Assembly (NCBI GenBank): GCA_963783195.1
Contig: CAWAMV010000004.1
Span: 1,302,001-1,366,000 of the forward strand
Source: Croceibacterium_B sp963783195
Lineage (GTDB): Bacteria > Pseudomonadota > Alphaproteobacteria > Sphingomonadales > Sphingomonadaceae
Length of the DNA stretch: 64,000 nt
Reading direction: 5' to 3'
Position 1 is the stretch's first letter. Every line of letters begins with the position of its first letter. Below, in pieces: positions 8,530-15,608 of the stretch. Under the pieces are notes generated by a model. The model did no database searches, had not been told where the DNA came from, and worked only from the letters and a program-made list of their open reading frames with translations. The translations under genes were made by a program, and so were the position numbers.

Positions 8530-9774
8530 TCATTGCCGTGGCATCGGTTGGGGCGAAAGCGTGCTGAACCGGTCTTGCGGAACTCTCCAGTTGCCGCTTT
8601 TGCGCCTCCGCTCGAGAATCGCGAGCGATGCGAGAAACTGGTCTTCGGAAAAGGTGCAGTGCCCTGCCTGAGGTAGGTACAGTGAGCGAAACATCTGCGC
8701 TGGCGCCATTTTTGCGTATGCCTCCTGCAGCGAGGGCGAGGTAACGCCGTCACCCAAGGCCTGAACGGCAAGCATCGGAACCTTGGGCCGGCCCGTCGGA
8801 ACGTAGTTTCTCGTCATGTAGTCAACCGCGCTCGCTACAGGCTGAATGCGCGGCGCCTGCTTCAGTCGCGCCAAATCGGCATCGAGGTCCAAATCCGCGC
8901 TTCGATAGATGGATCTCACGAATTCTGCCCTTCCGCTGCGCGCCAGAAGGACGGCGTAATCGACGCCCCCGTTCCATGAATATCCTACGCCGGCGCGCTC
9001 TTCCTGCTCGGCTCGGGGCAGGAATGCCCCCATCGGGAACGCCTGGAGGAGGGCGTCCACTTCGCGCGCCTGCCTCTGCTCGGCACTTTCGCCGGTGCGG
9101 TCCGGCACCCAGGCCGGGAGGCCGGCAAGCGTGGCGGCGAGAACAAGCCTTGCCCTGCCGGCGGGGGACTCCATTGCCTCGCCGACGGCCGTTTGTACCA
9201 GTGCGCCGTTCGCCCGATCATCCCCGATGTCGACGAGGCGGACGGGGCTTCCGGGCGCGACCAGGGTCTTGAACACGAAAGCCCCATCGAGCCCCATGTT
9301 CATCATGTCGATTGATCCGCCGATGGAGCCGCAAAACGATATCGCCCCGTCGATCCCGGACGAAGCATCCTCAGCCAGCGCGGCCGTGACGAGGCCGCCC
9401 ATGGAAAAGCCATAGGCGATGACTGATTTGGGCTGTCCATATCGGTCTGCAAAAGCCTCGATGGCCGCCTTCTGCGCCGGCACCGCCTCGGCCAGCGCCC
9501 ACCCGCCTGAGCCAAAGTTCGACGCGGCAAGCGCATATCCTCGGGCGAGCAGGGCGTCGCTGTATTGTGGCGGTGCCGGTTCGGGCCGACCGGCGGTTGA
9601 TGCATAGCCGCGCGAGTGCAGCAGCAGCGTGCCGTTCCAGTTCGCAGGCACGACAGCCGACCATGCGGCTCCGCTGGGGAGAACTCCTTCGACGTTCGGC
9701 GTCCGGCCGAGTGGCGGGGCGCCGGCGCAGGCCCCGGTCACCAGCAGCGCAAGCGCGAGGCAGGCAGATCTCAC
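8530..9774 (-). CDS. Secreted alpha/beta hydrolase
   Basis: A 414-residue alpha/beta hydrolase. The N-terminus (MRSACLALALLVTGACAG) is a signal peptide with a Cys in a poor lipobox context, so lipidation is possible but not sure. NWNGTLLLHSRGY leads the fold, GFSMGGLVTAA holds the nucleophile Ser, and QAGHCTFSEDQF near the C-terminus holds the likely catalytic His. This order is that of tannase/feruloyl-esterase-like or DUF-type alpha/beta hydrolases, but I cannot name the substrate. It overlaps the stop of the upstream MarR gene by 4 bases, so both form one minus-strand operon with the flavin reductase 73 bases downstream. Confidence 0.75.
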   Translation of the reverse strand: MRSACLALALLVTGACAGAPPLGRTPNVEGVLPSGAAWSAVVPANWNGTLLLHSRGYASTAGRPEPAPPQYSDALLARGYALAASNFGSGGWALAEAVPAQKAAIEAFADRYGQPKSVIAYGFSMGGLVTAALAEDASSGIDGAISFCGSIGGSIDMMNMGLDGAFVFKTLVAPGSPVRLVDIGDDRANGALVQTAVGEAMESPAGRARLVLAATLAGLPAWVPDRTGESAEQRQAREVDALLQAFPMGAFLPRAEQEERAGVGYSWNGGVDYAVLLARSGRAEFVRSIYRSADLDLDADLARLKQAPRIQPVASAVDYMTRNYVPTGRPKVPMLAVQALGDGVTSPSLQEAYAKMAPAQMFRSLYLPQAGHCTFSEDQFLASLAILERRRKSGNWRVPQDRFSTLSPQPMPRQ

Positions 9775-10250
9775 CGCAGCGTTTCCTGCAGCTTGCGCAG
9801 CAGGCGCGCCAACTCGGTTCGCTCAGCGGCCGAGAGGCCTTGGGCGATCCGCTGTTCCTGCAACGCGCTGAACGTCCGTGAAGACTCTAGGCGCTCCTTC
9901 CCCGCTTGAGTGATGCGTAGCTCGGCCTTGCGCGCGTCCTCAGCCGAAGCTTTCCGACTGACCAGCCCCGCCTCCTTGAGGCGCCGGATAAGCAGCGTCA
10001 CCTTGGGTGGGTCGAGGAAGAGGATTCGCGCCAGATCGTGAAGCCCGATCCCGGGGTTTTTCGCGACGAGTTCCAGGAGCGAAATTGCCCCGCTGGGCAA
10101 AGCGGAGGGCTGCGGCCTCGCGGACGAGCGAACGGCCCGGCGGATCGCTCGTCGGGCGATATGGATTCGAAAGCCGATGTGCGCGGCGAGCATGCCTTCG
10201 TCGAACTGGTCCAGTATACCCGGCTGTCCTGCTGTCTTAGCAACGGCCAT
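9771..10250 (-). CDS. MarR family transcriptional regulator
   Basis: A 159-residue winged-helix regulator. The MarR core is visible as LLELVAKNPGIGLHDLARIL, then PPKVTLLIRRLKEAGLVSRK and the wing segment SAEDARKAELRITQAGKERL. These proteins bind phenolic or other small ligands and then leave DNA. I chose the ATG at 10250, with GAGGG eight bases upstream; a GTG at 10301 would add 17 basic residues. It overlaps the secreted hydrolase by 4 bases and is divergent from the two-haem cytochrome gene, with a 13-bp inverted repeat between, so it may control both directions. Confidence 0.85.
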   Translation of the reverse strand: MAVAKTAGQPGILDQFDEGMLAAHIGFRIHIARRAIRRAVRSSARPQPSALPSGAISLLELVAKNPGIGLHDLARILFLDPPKVTLLIRRLKEAGLVSRKASAEDARKAELRITQAGKERLESSRTFSALQEQRIAQGLSAAERTELARLLRKLQETLR

Positions 10251-10313
10251 TGCTGCTACCCTCTTGCCACGAGATTGGCGTTGCCGCGTTCGCGACTTCA
10301 CGATAGAAAATAC

Positions 10314-10326
10314 TTATCAAAGATAA
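10314..10326. promoter_or_regulatory. Candidate MarR operator
   Basis: TTATC-AAA-GATAA is a perfect 5-bp inverted repeat with a 3-base centre, located 23 bases before the cytochrome gene and 64 bases before the marR ATG. MarR dimers usually bind short palindromes overlapping such divergent promoters. Only one copy is seen, so the assignment rests on position. Confidence 0.4.
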
Positions 10327-10348
10327 CCAGTTTGGCAATGAGGGCAGG

Positions 10349-11998
10349 ATGCAGAGAGGCAAGGCAGACTGGGCGCGCGCGGATCGTTTGCTCCTCTTGG
10401 CGGGCATCGCCTGCTTCGCGTTCAATGCCGCCTCTTCCTGGGGCCAATCGGCCGGCCGGCATGTCGTTGCGGCGCATGTGCCGGACCAGCTTGAACAGGC
10501 GGAAAAGGCGCCGGTCACAACGCGCACCAGCCAGGACGGTCCAGCGCGGTGGTGGGCCCCTGGAGAGGGGCGGCGCTTTCCGGAATACCTCGCCTACGGC
10601 AACGAAAACGGCGAACTCGGCCTTCTCAACGAAGGGGGAGCCTTCGAAACTGCGGGGCATCCGTTCTTCGAGGCGCTCGGTCGCAATGGCCGCGCCTGTG
10701 TGAGCTGCCATCAGCCGGCAGACGGCATGGCCCTGTCGCTAAATTCGATAAGGGATCGGTGGCAGGCGACTGGCGGCAAGGATCCGATCTTCGCGGCGGT
10801 CGACGGAGCGAATTGCCCCAACCTTCCGCAGGCCGACCCTGCCTCGCACTCCCTCCTGCTCAAGCGCGGTCTGTTTCGCATCTTCCTTCCCTGGCCGCCA
10901 AAGGCGCGCGACGGGAGCCTGATCGAGCCGGAATTCGATATCGAAGTTATCCGCGACCCCGGTCGTTGCAACCTCGATCCGACCTACGGACTGAACAGCG
11001 CCAACCCTACTATCTCGGTCTATCGCCGTCCGCGTGTGGTGGCGAACATGCAGTATGTCCTCCATCGCAACTTCGGGATCGGCGCGTTCGTAGGCAAGAC
11101 CGGCGAACCGGCCGCGCGAGACCCGGAGAATGGCCAGCCTGTTAACATGAACATGATGGCAGACGCGCGCGAGCCCACGGTGAAGACGCAGGCAGTGGAA
11201 GCGGCGATCACCCATCTGCAGTTCAATGGTGTCCTGAGCCCCGAACAACTCCAGCGGATCGAGGACTTCGAGTACCAGATATACTCCGCTCAGGTGAAAC
11301 TGAACGGCGCGGGCAGCCTGACAGAGCCTGATGGCCCCCCCGGCATGGGGCCCTACAACCTGTCGAAGGGCGAGAAGGGGGTGCTGGGCAACAACATCAC
11401 CAAGTGGGTCATCCCGGTGGGCGATGCGTGGCAGGCGAAGAAGCCGGGCGAGAGCGAGGCGGAATTCGACAAGCGTCAGTCGATCCTGCGCGGGCAGAAG
11501 ATCTTCCACTTCCGCACCTTCTGGATCAAGGATTCGATGTATCTCAACAACGTCGGCCTGGGAAATCCGGTCAAGCGGACCTGCGCGACGTGTCATGGCA
11601 TGCACATGACGGGCATGGACACGGCGAACGGCTGGATGGATCTGGGGACCACAAACCTGCCCTGGGCCAAGGAAGCTCCGCGCAACCCGTGGCAGACGGA
11701 GGACGAATTGATGCCGCTGTTCAAGATCACCTGCCACAAGGATGTGCAACCGCACCCCTATCTTGGCCGGGTCATCTATACGCAGGACCCGGGGCGTGCG
11801 CTCATCTCGGGCAAGTGCAACGATGTCGGGGCCATCGTCATGCAGCAGTTTCGTGGACTGGCGGCACGCGCTCCCTACTTTTCGAATGGCTCGGCGGCCA
11901 ATATTCGCGAACTGGTCGACTTCTACGACCGGCGCTACAACATTCAGTACAGCGAGCAGGAAAAGGCCGATCTCGGCAACTTCCTGATGAGCCTGTGA
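10349..11998 (+). CDS. Two-haem c-type cytochrome, unrecognised family
   Basis: A 549-residue exported protein with an N-terminal membrane/signal segment (LLLLAGIACFAFNAASS) and two haem c attachment motifs, CVSCH near residue 119 and CATCH near residue 412, plus a further Cys-His pair (ITCHKD) without a full motif. The spacing of nearly 300 residues between haem motifs recalls MauG/cytochrome c peroxidase-type proteins, but I do not recognise the family. It should act in the periplasm in electron transfer or peroxide-type oxidation. The stop is overlapped by the GTG of the OmpA-like gene, so the two are made together. Regulation by the divergent MarR protein is likely. Confidence 0.75.
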   Translation: MQRGKADWARADRLLLLAGIACFAFNAASSWGQSAGRHVVAAHVPDQLEQAEKAPVTTRTSQDGPARWWAPGEGRRFPEYLAYGNENGELGLLNEGGAFETAGHPFFEALGRNGRACVSCHQPADGMALSLNSIRDRWQATGGKDPIFAAVDGANCPNLPQADPASHSLLLKRGLFRIFLPWPPKARDGSLIEPEFDIEVIRDPGRCNLDPTYGLNSANPTISVYRRPRVVANMQYVLHRNFGIGAFVGKTGEPAARDPENGQPVNMNMMADAREPTVKTQAVEAAITHLQFNGVLSPEQLQRIEDFEYQIYSAQVKLNGAGSLTEPDGPPGMGPYNLSKGEKGVLGNNITKWVIPVGDAWQAKKPGESEAEFDKRQSILRGQKIFHFRTFWIKDSMYLNNVGLGNPVKRTCATCHGMHMTGMDTANGWMDLGTTNLPWAKEAPRNPWQTEDELMPLFKITCHKDVQPHPYLGRVIYTQDPGRALISGKCNDVGAIVMQQFRGLAARAPYFSNGSAANIRELVDFYDRRYNIQYSEQEKADLGNFLMSL

Positions 11999-12780
11999 TA
12001 AAGGGAACGGTGCGCTTGCTTCGCCCCGCCGCCGCCCTCCTGGCGAGCTCCAGCTTCGTCGCCCACGCTGCCGAGCCGGACCCTCTTCCGTTCGTCGCCT
12101 GCCCGATCGTGCAGGACACGCCGACCGTGCCCTGCTGGATCGTGGAACGCGACGAAGAGACTTACTATCTCGGCATTCAGTCCGACGTTTCGGCGCCCTT
12201 CAATCCCCCGTCGCTGGGCCATAAGGTCCTTGTCGAGGGCAGGGTCGACCGAACTGCACCGCGCATCTGCGGCGGCCTCGTCATCGACCGGGTGAGCGTT
12301 TCGATCATGCCCGAGGCTTCTCCAGAATGCGACGATCTGCGCATGGTCAATCCGCGCATATCCCTCCCGTTCGAGCCGCCACGCCCCCCGGGTCCGAGCC
12401 TAGGGCGGCTGGCTTTCACCTACCCCGATCCGCCCGCAGCGCCGCCACCGCCGTTCGAGGCGAAGTCGTTCACCGTGCCATACGAGTTCGAAGGTATGGT
12501 CGGTTTCAAGACGCCGCGGTTTCTTAATCCGGTCCTGCTTTATGCGCAGCAGACGGGGGCTCGACGCATCGAGATTGCTGGCTATCGCGGGGCCACCAGG
12601 CTGTCCGACGGGTCGGTCCTGTCGGAACATCCCGGAATTGCCCATGCCCGGGCCGAAGAAATCGCGGCGATGCTCAAGGGGGCGGGCATTGACCGGGCGG
12701 ATTACACCGTGTCAGCCGACGAGGCCCCGGCCGTGGGCGGGCCGGAAAACCGTCGGGTCGAGATCCGGGTCGTCCCCTAG
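11995..12780 (+). CDS. OmpA-like periplasmic protein coupled to the cytochrome
   Basis: A 261-residue protein starting at a GTG that overlaps the cytochrome stop (GTGA). A signal peptide ends near AHAAEPDP. The middle is proline-rich (PPRPPGPSLG, PPAAPPPPFE). The C-terminal 95 residues read as an OmpA-like domain: FKTPRFLNPVLLYAQQ, RIEIAGYRGATRLSDGS, ARAEEIAAMLKGAGID and the ending ENRRVEIRVV, which matches the closing NRRVEI of OmpA domains. Such domains bind peptidoglycan, so the protein may anchor the cytochrome or an associated complex in the envelope. It overlaps the convergent gluconokinase by 4 bases. Confidence 0.7.
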   Translation: MIKGTVRLLRPAAALLASSSFVAHAAEPDPLPFVACPIVQDTPTVPCWIVERDEETYYLGIQSDVSAPFNPPSLGHKVLVEGRVDRTAPRICGGLVIDRVSVSIMPEASPECDDLRMVNPRISLPFEPPRPPGPSLGRLAFTYPDPPAAPPPPFEAKSFTVPYEFEGMVGFKTPRFLNPVLLYAQQTGARRIEIAGYRGATRLSDGSVLSEHPGIAHARAEEIAAMLKGAGIDRADYTVSADEAPAVGGPENRRVEIRVVP

Positions 12781-13310
12781 ACGTCTCGCGCCCCACCTCG
12801 GGGCTTCGCGGCCGCCAGTTTTGCAAGTTCCTCGGCAACCGACCGCACTTGTTCCTCGAGAGCTGAGCAACCGTCGATCCGAATGACCGGCTCTTCGGGG
12901 GCTGGCCGTTCGAACGTCGCGATCTGATCCTCGAGAAGCGCGGGTGGCATGAAATGGTGCCTGCGCTGATGCACGCGTCGCGCCAGGTCACCGGGGGGAA
13001 CGTCGGGCCAGACGAAGGCTGCATCGGGTCGCGCCATTCGTAGACGCTCGCGATGGCATCGCCGCAGAGCCGAGCACGCCACGACGACGCCTTCACCAGG
13101 GACGCAGAGGTCTTGCGCTATCGAGTCCAGGAAAGGCCCACGATCCGCTTCGCTCAGCGGCTCGCCGCGAGCGAGTTTTGCGATGTTGCCAGGCGGATGA
13201 TGCTCGTCGCCTTCGATGAATCGCCAATCCAGATATCGAGCAAGCGCTCGTGCCAGCGTCGACTTGCCGTTCCCGCTCGGCCCAATGACGATTATCGCAC
13301 GTGGGGTCAC
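12777..13310 (-). CDS. gntK: Gluconokinase (GntK type)
   Basis: A 177-residue kinase that phosphorylates D-gluconate to 6-phosphogluconate with ATP, feeding the Entner-Doudoroff route. Walker A is GPSGNGKST at residues 10-18, then DWRFIEGDEHHPPGNIAKLARG, the gluconate-binding signature of the family. The GTG at 13310 has AGG five bases upstream and gives the usual length for GntK; a TTG at 13376 would add 22 residues not typical of the family. KDPG aldolase, the lower step of the same pathway, is encoded at 52924. No gluconate carrier or regulator is adjacent. Confidence 0.88.
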   Translation of the reverse strand: MTPRAIIVIGPSGNGKSTLARALARYLDWRFIEGDEHHPPGNIAKLARGEPLSEADRGPFLDSIAQDLCVPGEGVVVACSALRRCHRERLRMARPDAAFVWPDVPPGDLARRVHQRRHHFMPPALLEDQIATFERPAPEEPVIRIDGCSALEEQVRSVAEELAKLAAAKPRGGARDV

Positions 13311-13601
13311 CGTTACCTGATAGCAAAGCAGGCCACGACTGGCGAGCAAGCGGGGTCCGCGGACCTCTTTGCTCAAGCTGGTGGCAAAGAGGATGCGGAC
13401 GGTATCGTCTAATCATGTCCACGGAACTTGCAGCACCTGTTCGGCGCTGGACCAGGAATTCCGGATTTTTGCGGCAGGTTTACATCCGTGGGGCCAGTTG
13501 TTCCAAACTGAAGCGCTTAATTTGTTAACCAAGACAGGGCGTTATCTGGCGGACATCACGAGGCTAGGCAAACAAGCCTGGATTGGTGATGGAGAATTCG
13601 G
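13311..13601 (+). other. Intergenic region upstream of the microcin-like precursor
   Basis: No convincing gene. It must carry the promoter for the small peptide. TTAACCA at 13525-13531 is shared with the hlyD/nodT divergent region (19108-19114), but there is no full CtrA-type TTAA-N7-TTAA site. AGGC-N6-GCCT at about 13566-13579 can form a short hairpin in the leader. GGAG at 13591-13594 is the ribosome-binding site, seven bases before the ATG. Confidence 0.4.
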
Positions 13602-13790
13602 ATGCGCGATCTTAACCTCGAAGAACTCGAAATGGTCTACGGCGCGGGCGGCAAGGGCAAGTCCTGCTCGCCCTGTCCGCCCTGCGGCGGCTCCAAGTCG
13701 AAGAAGAGCAAGTCGAAGAAGAGCAAGTCGAAGAAGAGCAAGTCCAAGAAGAGCAAGTCGCATAAGCATGGCTCGAAGGGCTACTGCTGA
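13602..13790 (+). CDS. Microcin-like precursor peptide with KSKKS repeat core
   Basis: A 62-residue peptide. The first 17 residues, MRDLNLEELEMVYGAGG, fit the double-glycine-type leader of class II microcins (E-L-x-x-V-x-G-A register; compare microcin V, MRTLTLNELDSVSGG). Cleavage by a C39 peptidase is expected after Ala15, or less likely after Gly17. The core has a CSPCPPC motif (Cys22, 25, 28), then four copies of K-S-K-K-S, a short His segment (HKH) and a final GYC (Cys62). After Gly17 it has 17 Lys in 45 residues and no acidic residue. GGAG stands before the ATG, and a strong terminator follows. The C39-ABC exporter, adaptor and outer-membrane factor lie 2-6 kb downstream. Function is unknown: antimicrobial, metal-binding and surface-binding roles are all possible. 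Confidence 0.8.
   Translation: MRDLNLEELEMVYGAGGKGKSCSPCPPCGGSKSKKSKSKKSKSKKSKSKKSKSHKHGSKGYC
13695..13754 (+). repeat. Four tandem 15-bp units encoding KSKKS
   Basis: AAGTCGAAGAAGAGC occurs at 13695, 13710 and 13725 without change, and at 13740 with one synonymous change (TCG to TCC). A degenerate fifth unit begins at 13755. The unit is a multiple of three, so gain or loss of copies would keep the frame and change the length of the cationic core. The near-identity at the DNA level suggests recent expansion by slippage. Confidence 0.9.
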
Positions 13791-13828
13791 GACGCTCCTG
13801 CGCTAAGCGCAAAGAGCGGACGTCGGCA

Positions 13829-13862
13829 AAGGGCGGGAAGCAATTCCCGCCCTTACCTTTTT
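13829..13862 (+). terminator. Intrinsic terminator after the precursor gene
   Basis: A perfect 11-bp stem (13829-13839 with 13844-13854) closed by a GCAA loop is followed by ACCTTTTTG. It lies 38 bases after the peptide stop and ends 27 bases before the ATG of the next plus-strand gene. Such a placement allows the peptide to be made in excess while some transcripts read on. Confidence 0.85.
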
Positions 13863-13889
13863 GTAAGGGGGAGCCGGTATAGCGAGCAA

Positions 13890-14882
13890 ATGTATATCGC
13901 CCCGGTGACCCGAACCGCGACTGACAACCTCGAGCATGCGTGCTCCGGAACTGCGCCAGTCGTCCAGCGAACAGGTGATATCGTGCCGATGGCCTGGCTC
14001 CTGGGTCAGCCGCAATTGCGCGATTACCTTCGCTTTTGCGAAACGAAGGTTATCGACGGAGACAAGCTCGACCAGCGGCAGCTCGCGGCCCACTGGCGCA
14101 CGGCGAACGACCTTTACTACGATCTCGAACAGGTGGAGGCCGGCATAGCCGATACGATCGAGTGCCGTCCGCTGGACAAGCGATTGTGCGGATTGGCGAA
14201 GGAACTCGAAGGCAACGCGTGGTTTCGCAATTCATTCGACAACCTGCCTTACACCATCGAACTCGTCGAACTCGACAAGCTGGTCGTTTCGCAACTCCAT
14301 GTCGAGAACGGCTACTCGCATAGAATTGCGGAACGCCTCGGATCATCTCCGACGCCGTCGCAGTTGTTCCGCTTCTGCCTGCCCACCGATCGTGCGCTTC
14401 CCCCGGTAAGCGTCAAGCGGCTGGCATCCAACCGCTACCAATTCACATCGCCGTCGAGCGACTTCCGCGAACACGATCCGATCCTGCTGCAAGCCGACCA
14501 GTTGCCGAAACTCGATTTCCCCGGTCCGGCCGCGGCTTTCCTGGGCATTTCGGTGGGCTTCGGTTCTAATTTCCTCAGCGCGGTCCGCAGCGGCAAGCGG
14601 GTCCTGCTGCAGAACGGCTATCACCGCAGTTATGCCCTTCGCAGTGCAGGATTCACCCATGCGTGGTGCGTGGTGGAAGAAGTGACCCGCAAGGACGAAT
14701 TGCGCCTGACGGCACACGAAGATGTGCAGGAAGATCCGGAATTCTATTTCGCTGCAAAGCGGCCGCCGATCCTCCGGGATTTCTTCGATCCTCGCCTCGT
14801 GCGCCACTACGACACTCGACCGGTCGAATGCCTCGTCGAGGTCGAGATCAAGGTCCGGAGCGGCAGTTCGACGCAGCTTTGA
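13890..14882 (+). CDS. Unknown protein with ParB/Srx-like motif, in microcin-like locus
   Basis: A 330-residue soluble protein that I do not recognise as a named family. No signal peptide or membrane segment is seen. Two parts recall the ParB/sulfiredoxin superfamily: IELVELDKLVVSQLHVENGY around residues 130-150 and LLQNGYHRSYALRSAGF with Gly243, His245 and Arg246, which resembles the GxxR-type nucleotide-binding box. Between them lies a long insert. The start is uncertain: the ATG at 13890 lacks a well-spaced ribosome-binding site, and a GTG at 13905 or ATG at 13988 is possible. It follows the precursor gene on the same strand after a terminator and converges on the oxygenase, so a role in peptide modification, immunity or control is inferred only from place. 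Confidence 0.6.
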   Translation: MYIAPVTRTATDNLEHACSGTAPVVQRTGDIVPMAWLLGQPQLRDYLRFCETKVIDGDKLDQRQLAAHWRTANDLYYDLEQVEAGIADTIECRPLDKRLCGLAKELEGNAWFRNSFDNLPYTIELVELDKLVVSQLHVENGYSHRIAERLGSSPTPSQLFRFCLPTDRALPPVSVKRLASNRYQFTSPSSDFREHDPILLQADQLPKLDFPGPAAAFLGISVGFGSNFLSAVRSGKRVLLQNGYHRSYALRSAGFTHAWCVVEEVTRKDELRLTAHEDVQEDPEFYFAAKRPPILRDFFDPRLVRHYDTRPVECLVEVEIKVRSGSSTQL

Positions 14883-14891
14883 GTTGGCGCC

Positions 14892-15608
14892 CTAGGGCGT
14901 CGCAAGCCAGCCGGTAACCGAATAGCGCCGCCTGGGCGCCGCGGGGGTTATCTGGGTGACGCTGTGAAAGCGCGGCACTGCGAACAGGTCGAGCGTGTTG
15001 AACTGCGGCACCATGCCGCTGATCTCCACATCGCCGTCCTCATGAAAGAGCAGCAAGCCACCCCATTCGGGGCGCCACTGCGGTGTGAGGCCGTAGACGA
15101 ACGCTGCCTTGCGGCGCGAGCCAACGACATCGTCGTCGTGTCCGGTCAGGAAGTCTCCCACCCCGTATGAGGTGACCTGACCGTCAACGAATTGCGGGTC
15201 TGCGACATTCGTCACCGCTTCCAGCAGAGCGATCATGTCCGGGCTGCGCATCAATTCCGCCACAGCGTCGAGCACGGGGTCCTGACCGCTCTCGCCGACC
15301 TGCGGAACGCGCAAGGCGGCGTAACTGTACTGGAAGCCGTCGCGGGCCCGTTCATACAGCTCGCGCTCCAGCTTCCTGCGGATCGCGGAGCCGCGGACGT
15401 TCCAGCGGTCCAGCGCCAGCTCGTGCGCGCCGGTTTCGTGGTTGACGAGCTGGATCCAGTCCTCGCTCTCGAGGAGATATGAATAAAGCTGGGGCGCCCC
15501 GGCGACCAGGAGGCGGGAAAGGCGGACCCTCCCTAGCTCGAGAAAGGTCTTCCGTGCCGCTTCGGCATCGATCTCGGGGTTCACGCGAAGGGGGGGCAAT
15601 TCGCTCAC
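14892..15608 (-). CDS. 2OG-Fe(II) oxygenase, prolyl-hydroxylase-like
   Basis: A 238-residue dioxygenase of the 2-oxoglutarate/Fe(II) type, close in layout to prolyl 4-hydroxylase and Tpa1-like enzymes. Iron ligands are His157 and Asp159 (HxD in GDFLTGHDD) and His215 (PRFHSV); the arginine cluster at 226-228 (PRRRYSVTGW) should bind 2-oxoglutarate. EWGGLLLFHEDG and NTLDLFAVPRFHSV complete the barrel. Its GTG overlaps the stop of the C39-ABC exporter gene (GTGA), so it is translationally tied to export. The likely substrate is the precursor peptide, by hydroxylation of Pro24/26/27 or of the many lysines; this is inferred from context and not shown. Confidence 0.85.
   Translation of the reverse strand: MSELPPLRVNPEIDAEAARKTFLELGRVRLSRLLVAGAPQLYSYLLESEDWIQLVNHETGAHELALDRWNVRGSAIRRKLERELYERARDGFQYSYAALRVPQVGESGQDPVLDAVAELMRSPDMIALLEAVTNVADPQFVDGQVTSYGVGDFLTGHDDDVVGSRRKAAFVYGLTPQWRPEWGGLLLFHEDGDVEISGMVPQFNTLDLFAVPRFHSVTQITPAAPRRRYSVTGWLATP

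Noticed and set aside
7839..8771. 310-residue version of the flavin reductase
   Set aside because: The first 105 residues are antisense of the secreted hydrolase; the family part starts at the ATG at 8456.
13517..13530. CtrA-type binding site before the peptide gene
   Set aside because: TTAA and TTAA are 4 bases apart, not the 7 of CtrA sites; only a half-site remains.
13695..13754. Tandem repeat as a CRISPR or minisatellite element
   Set aside because: The 15-bp units have no spacers and are in frame inside the precursor peptide gene.
13369..13806. 145-residue plus-strand frame over the precursor gene
   Set aside because: Different frame, low-complexity Arg/Ser/Ala end, no ribosome-binding site; the 62-residue frame has a leader and a good site.
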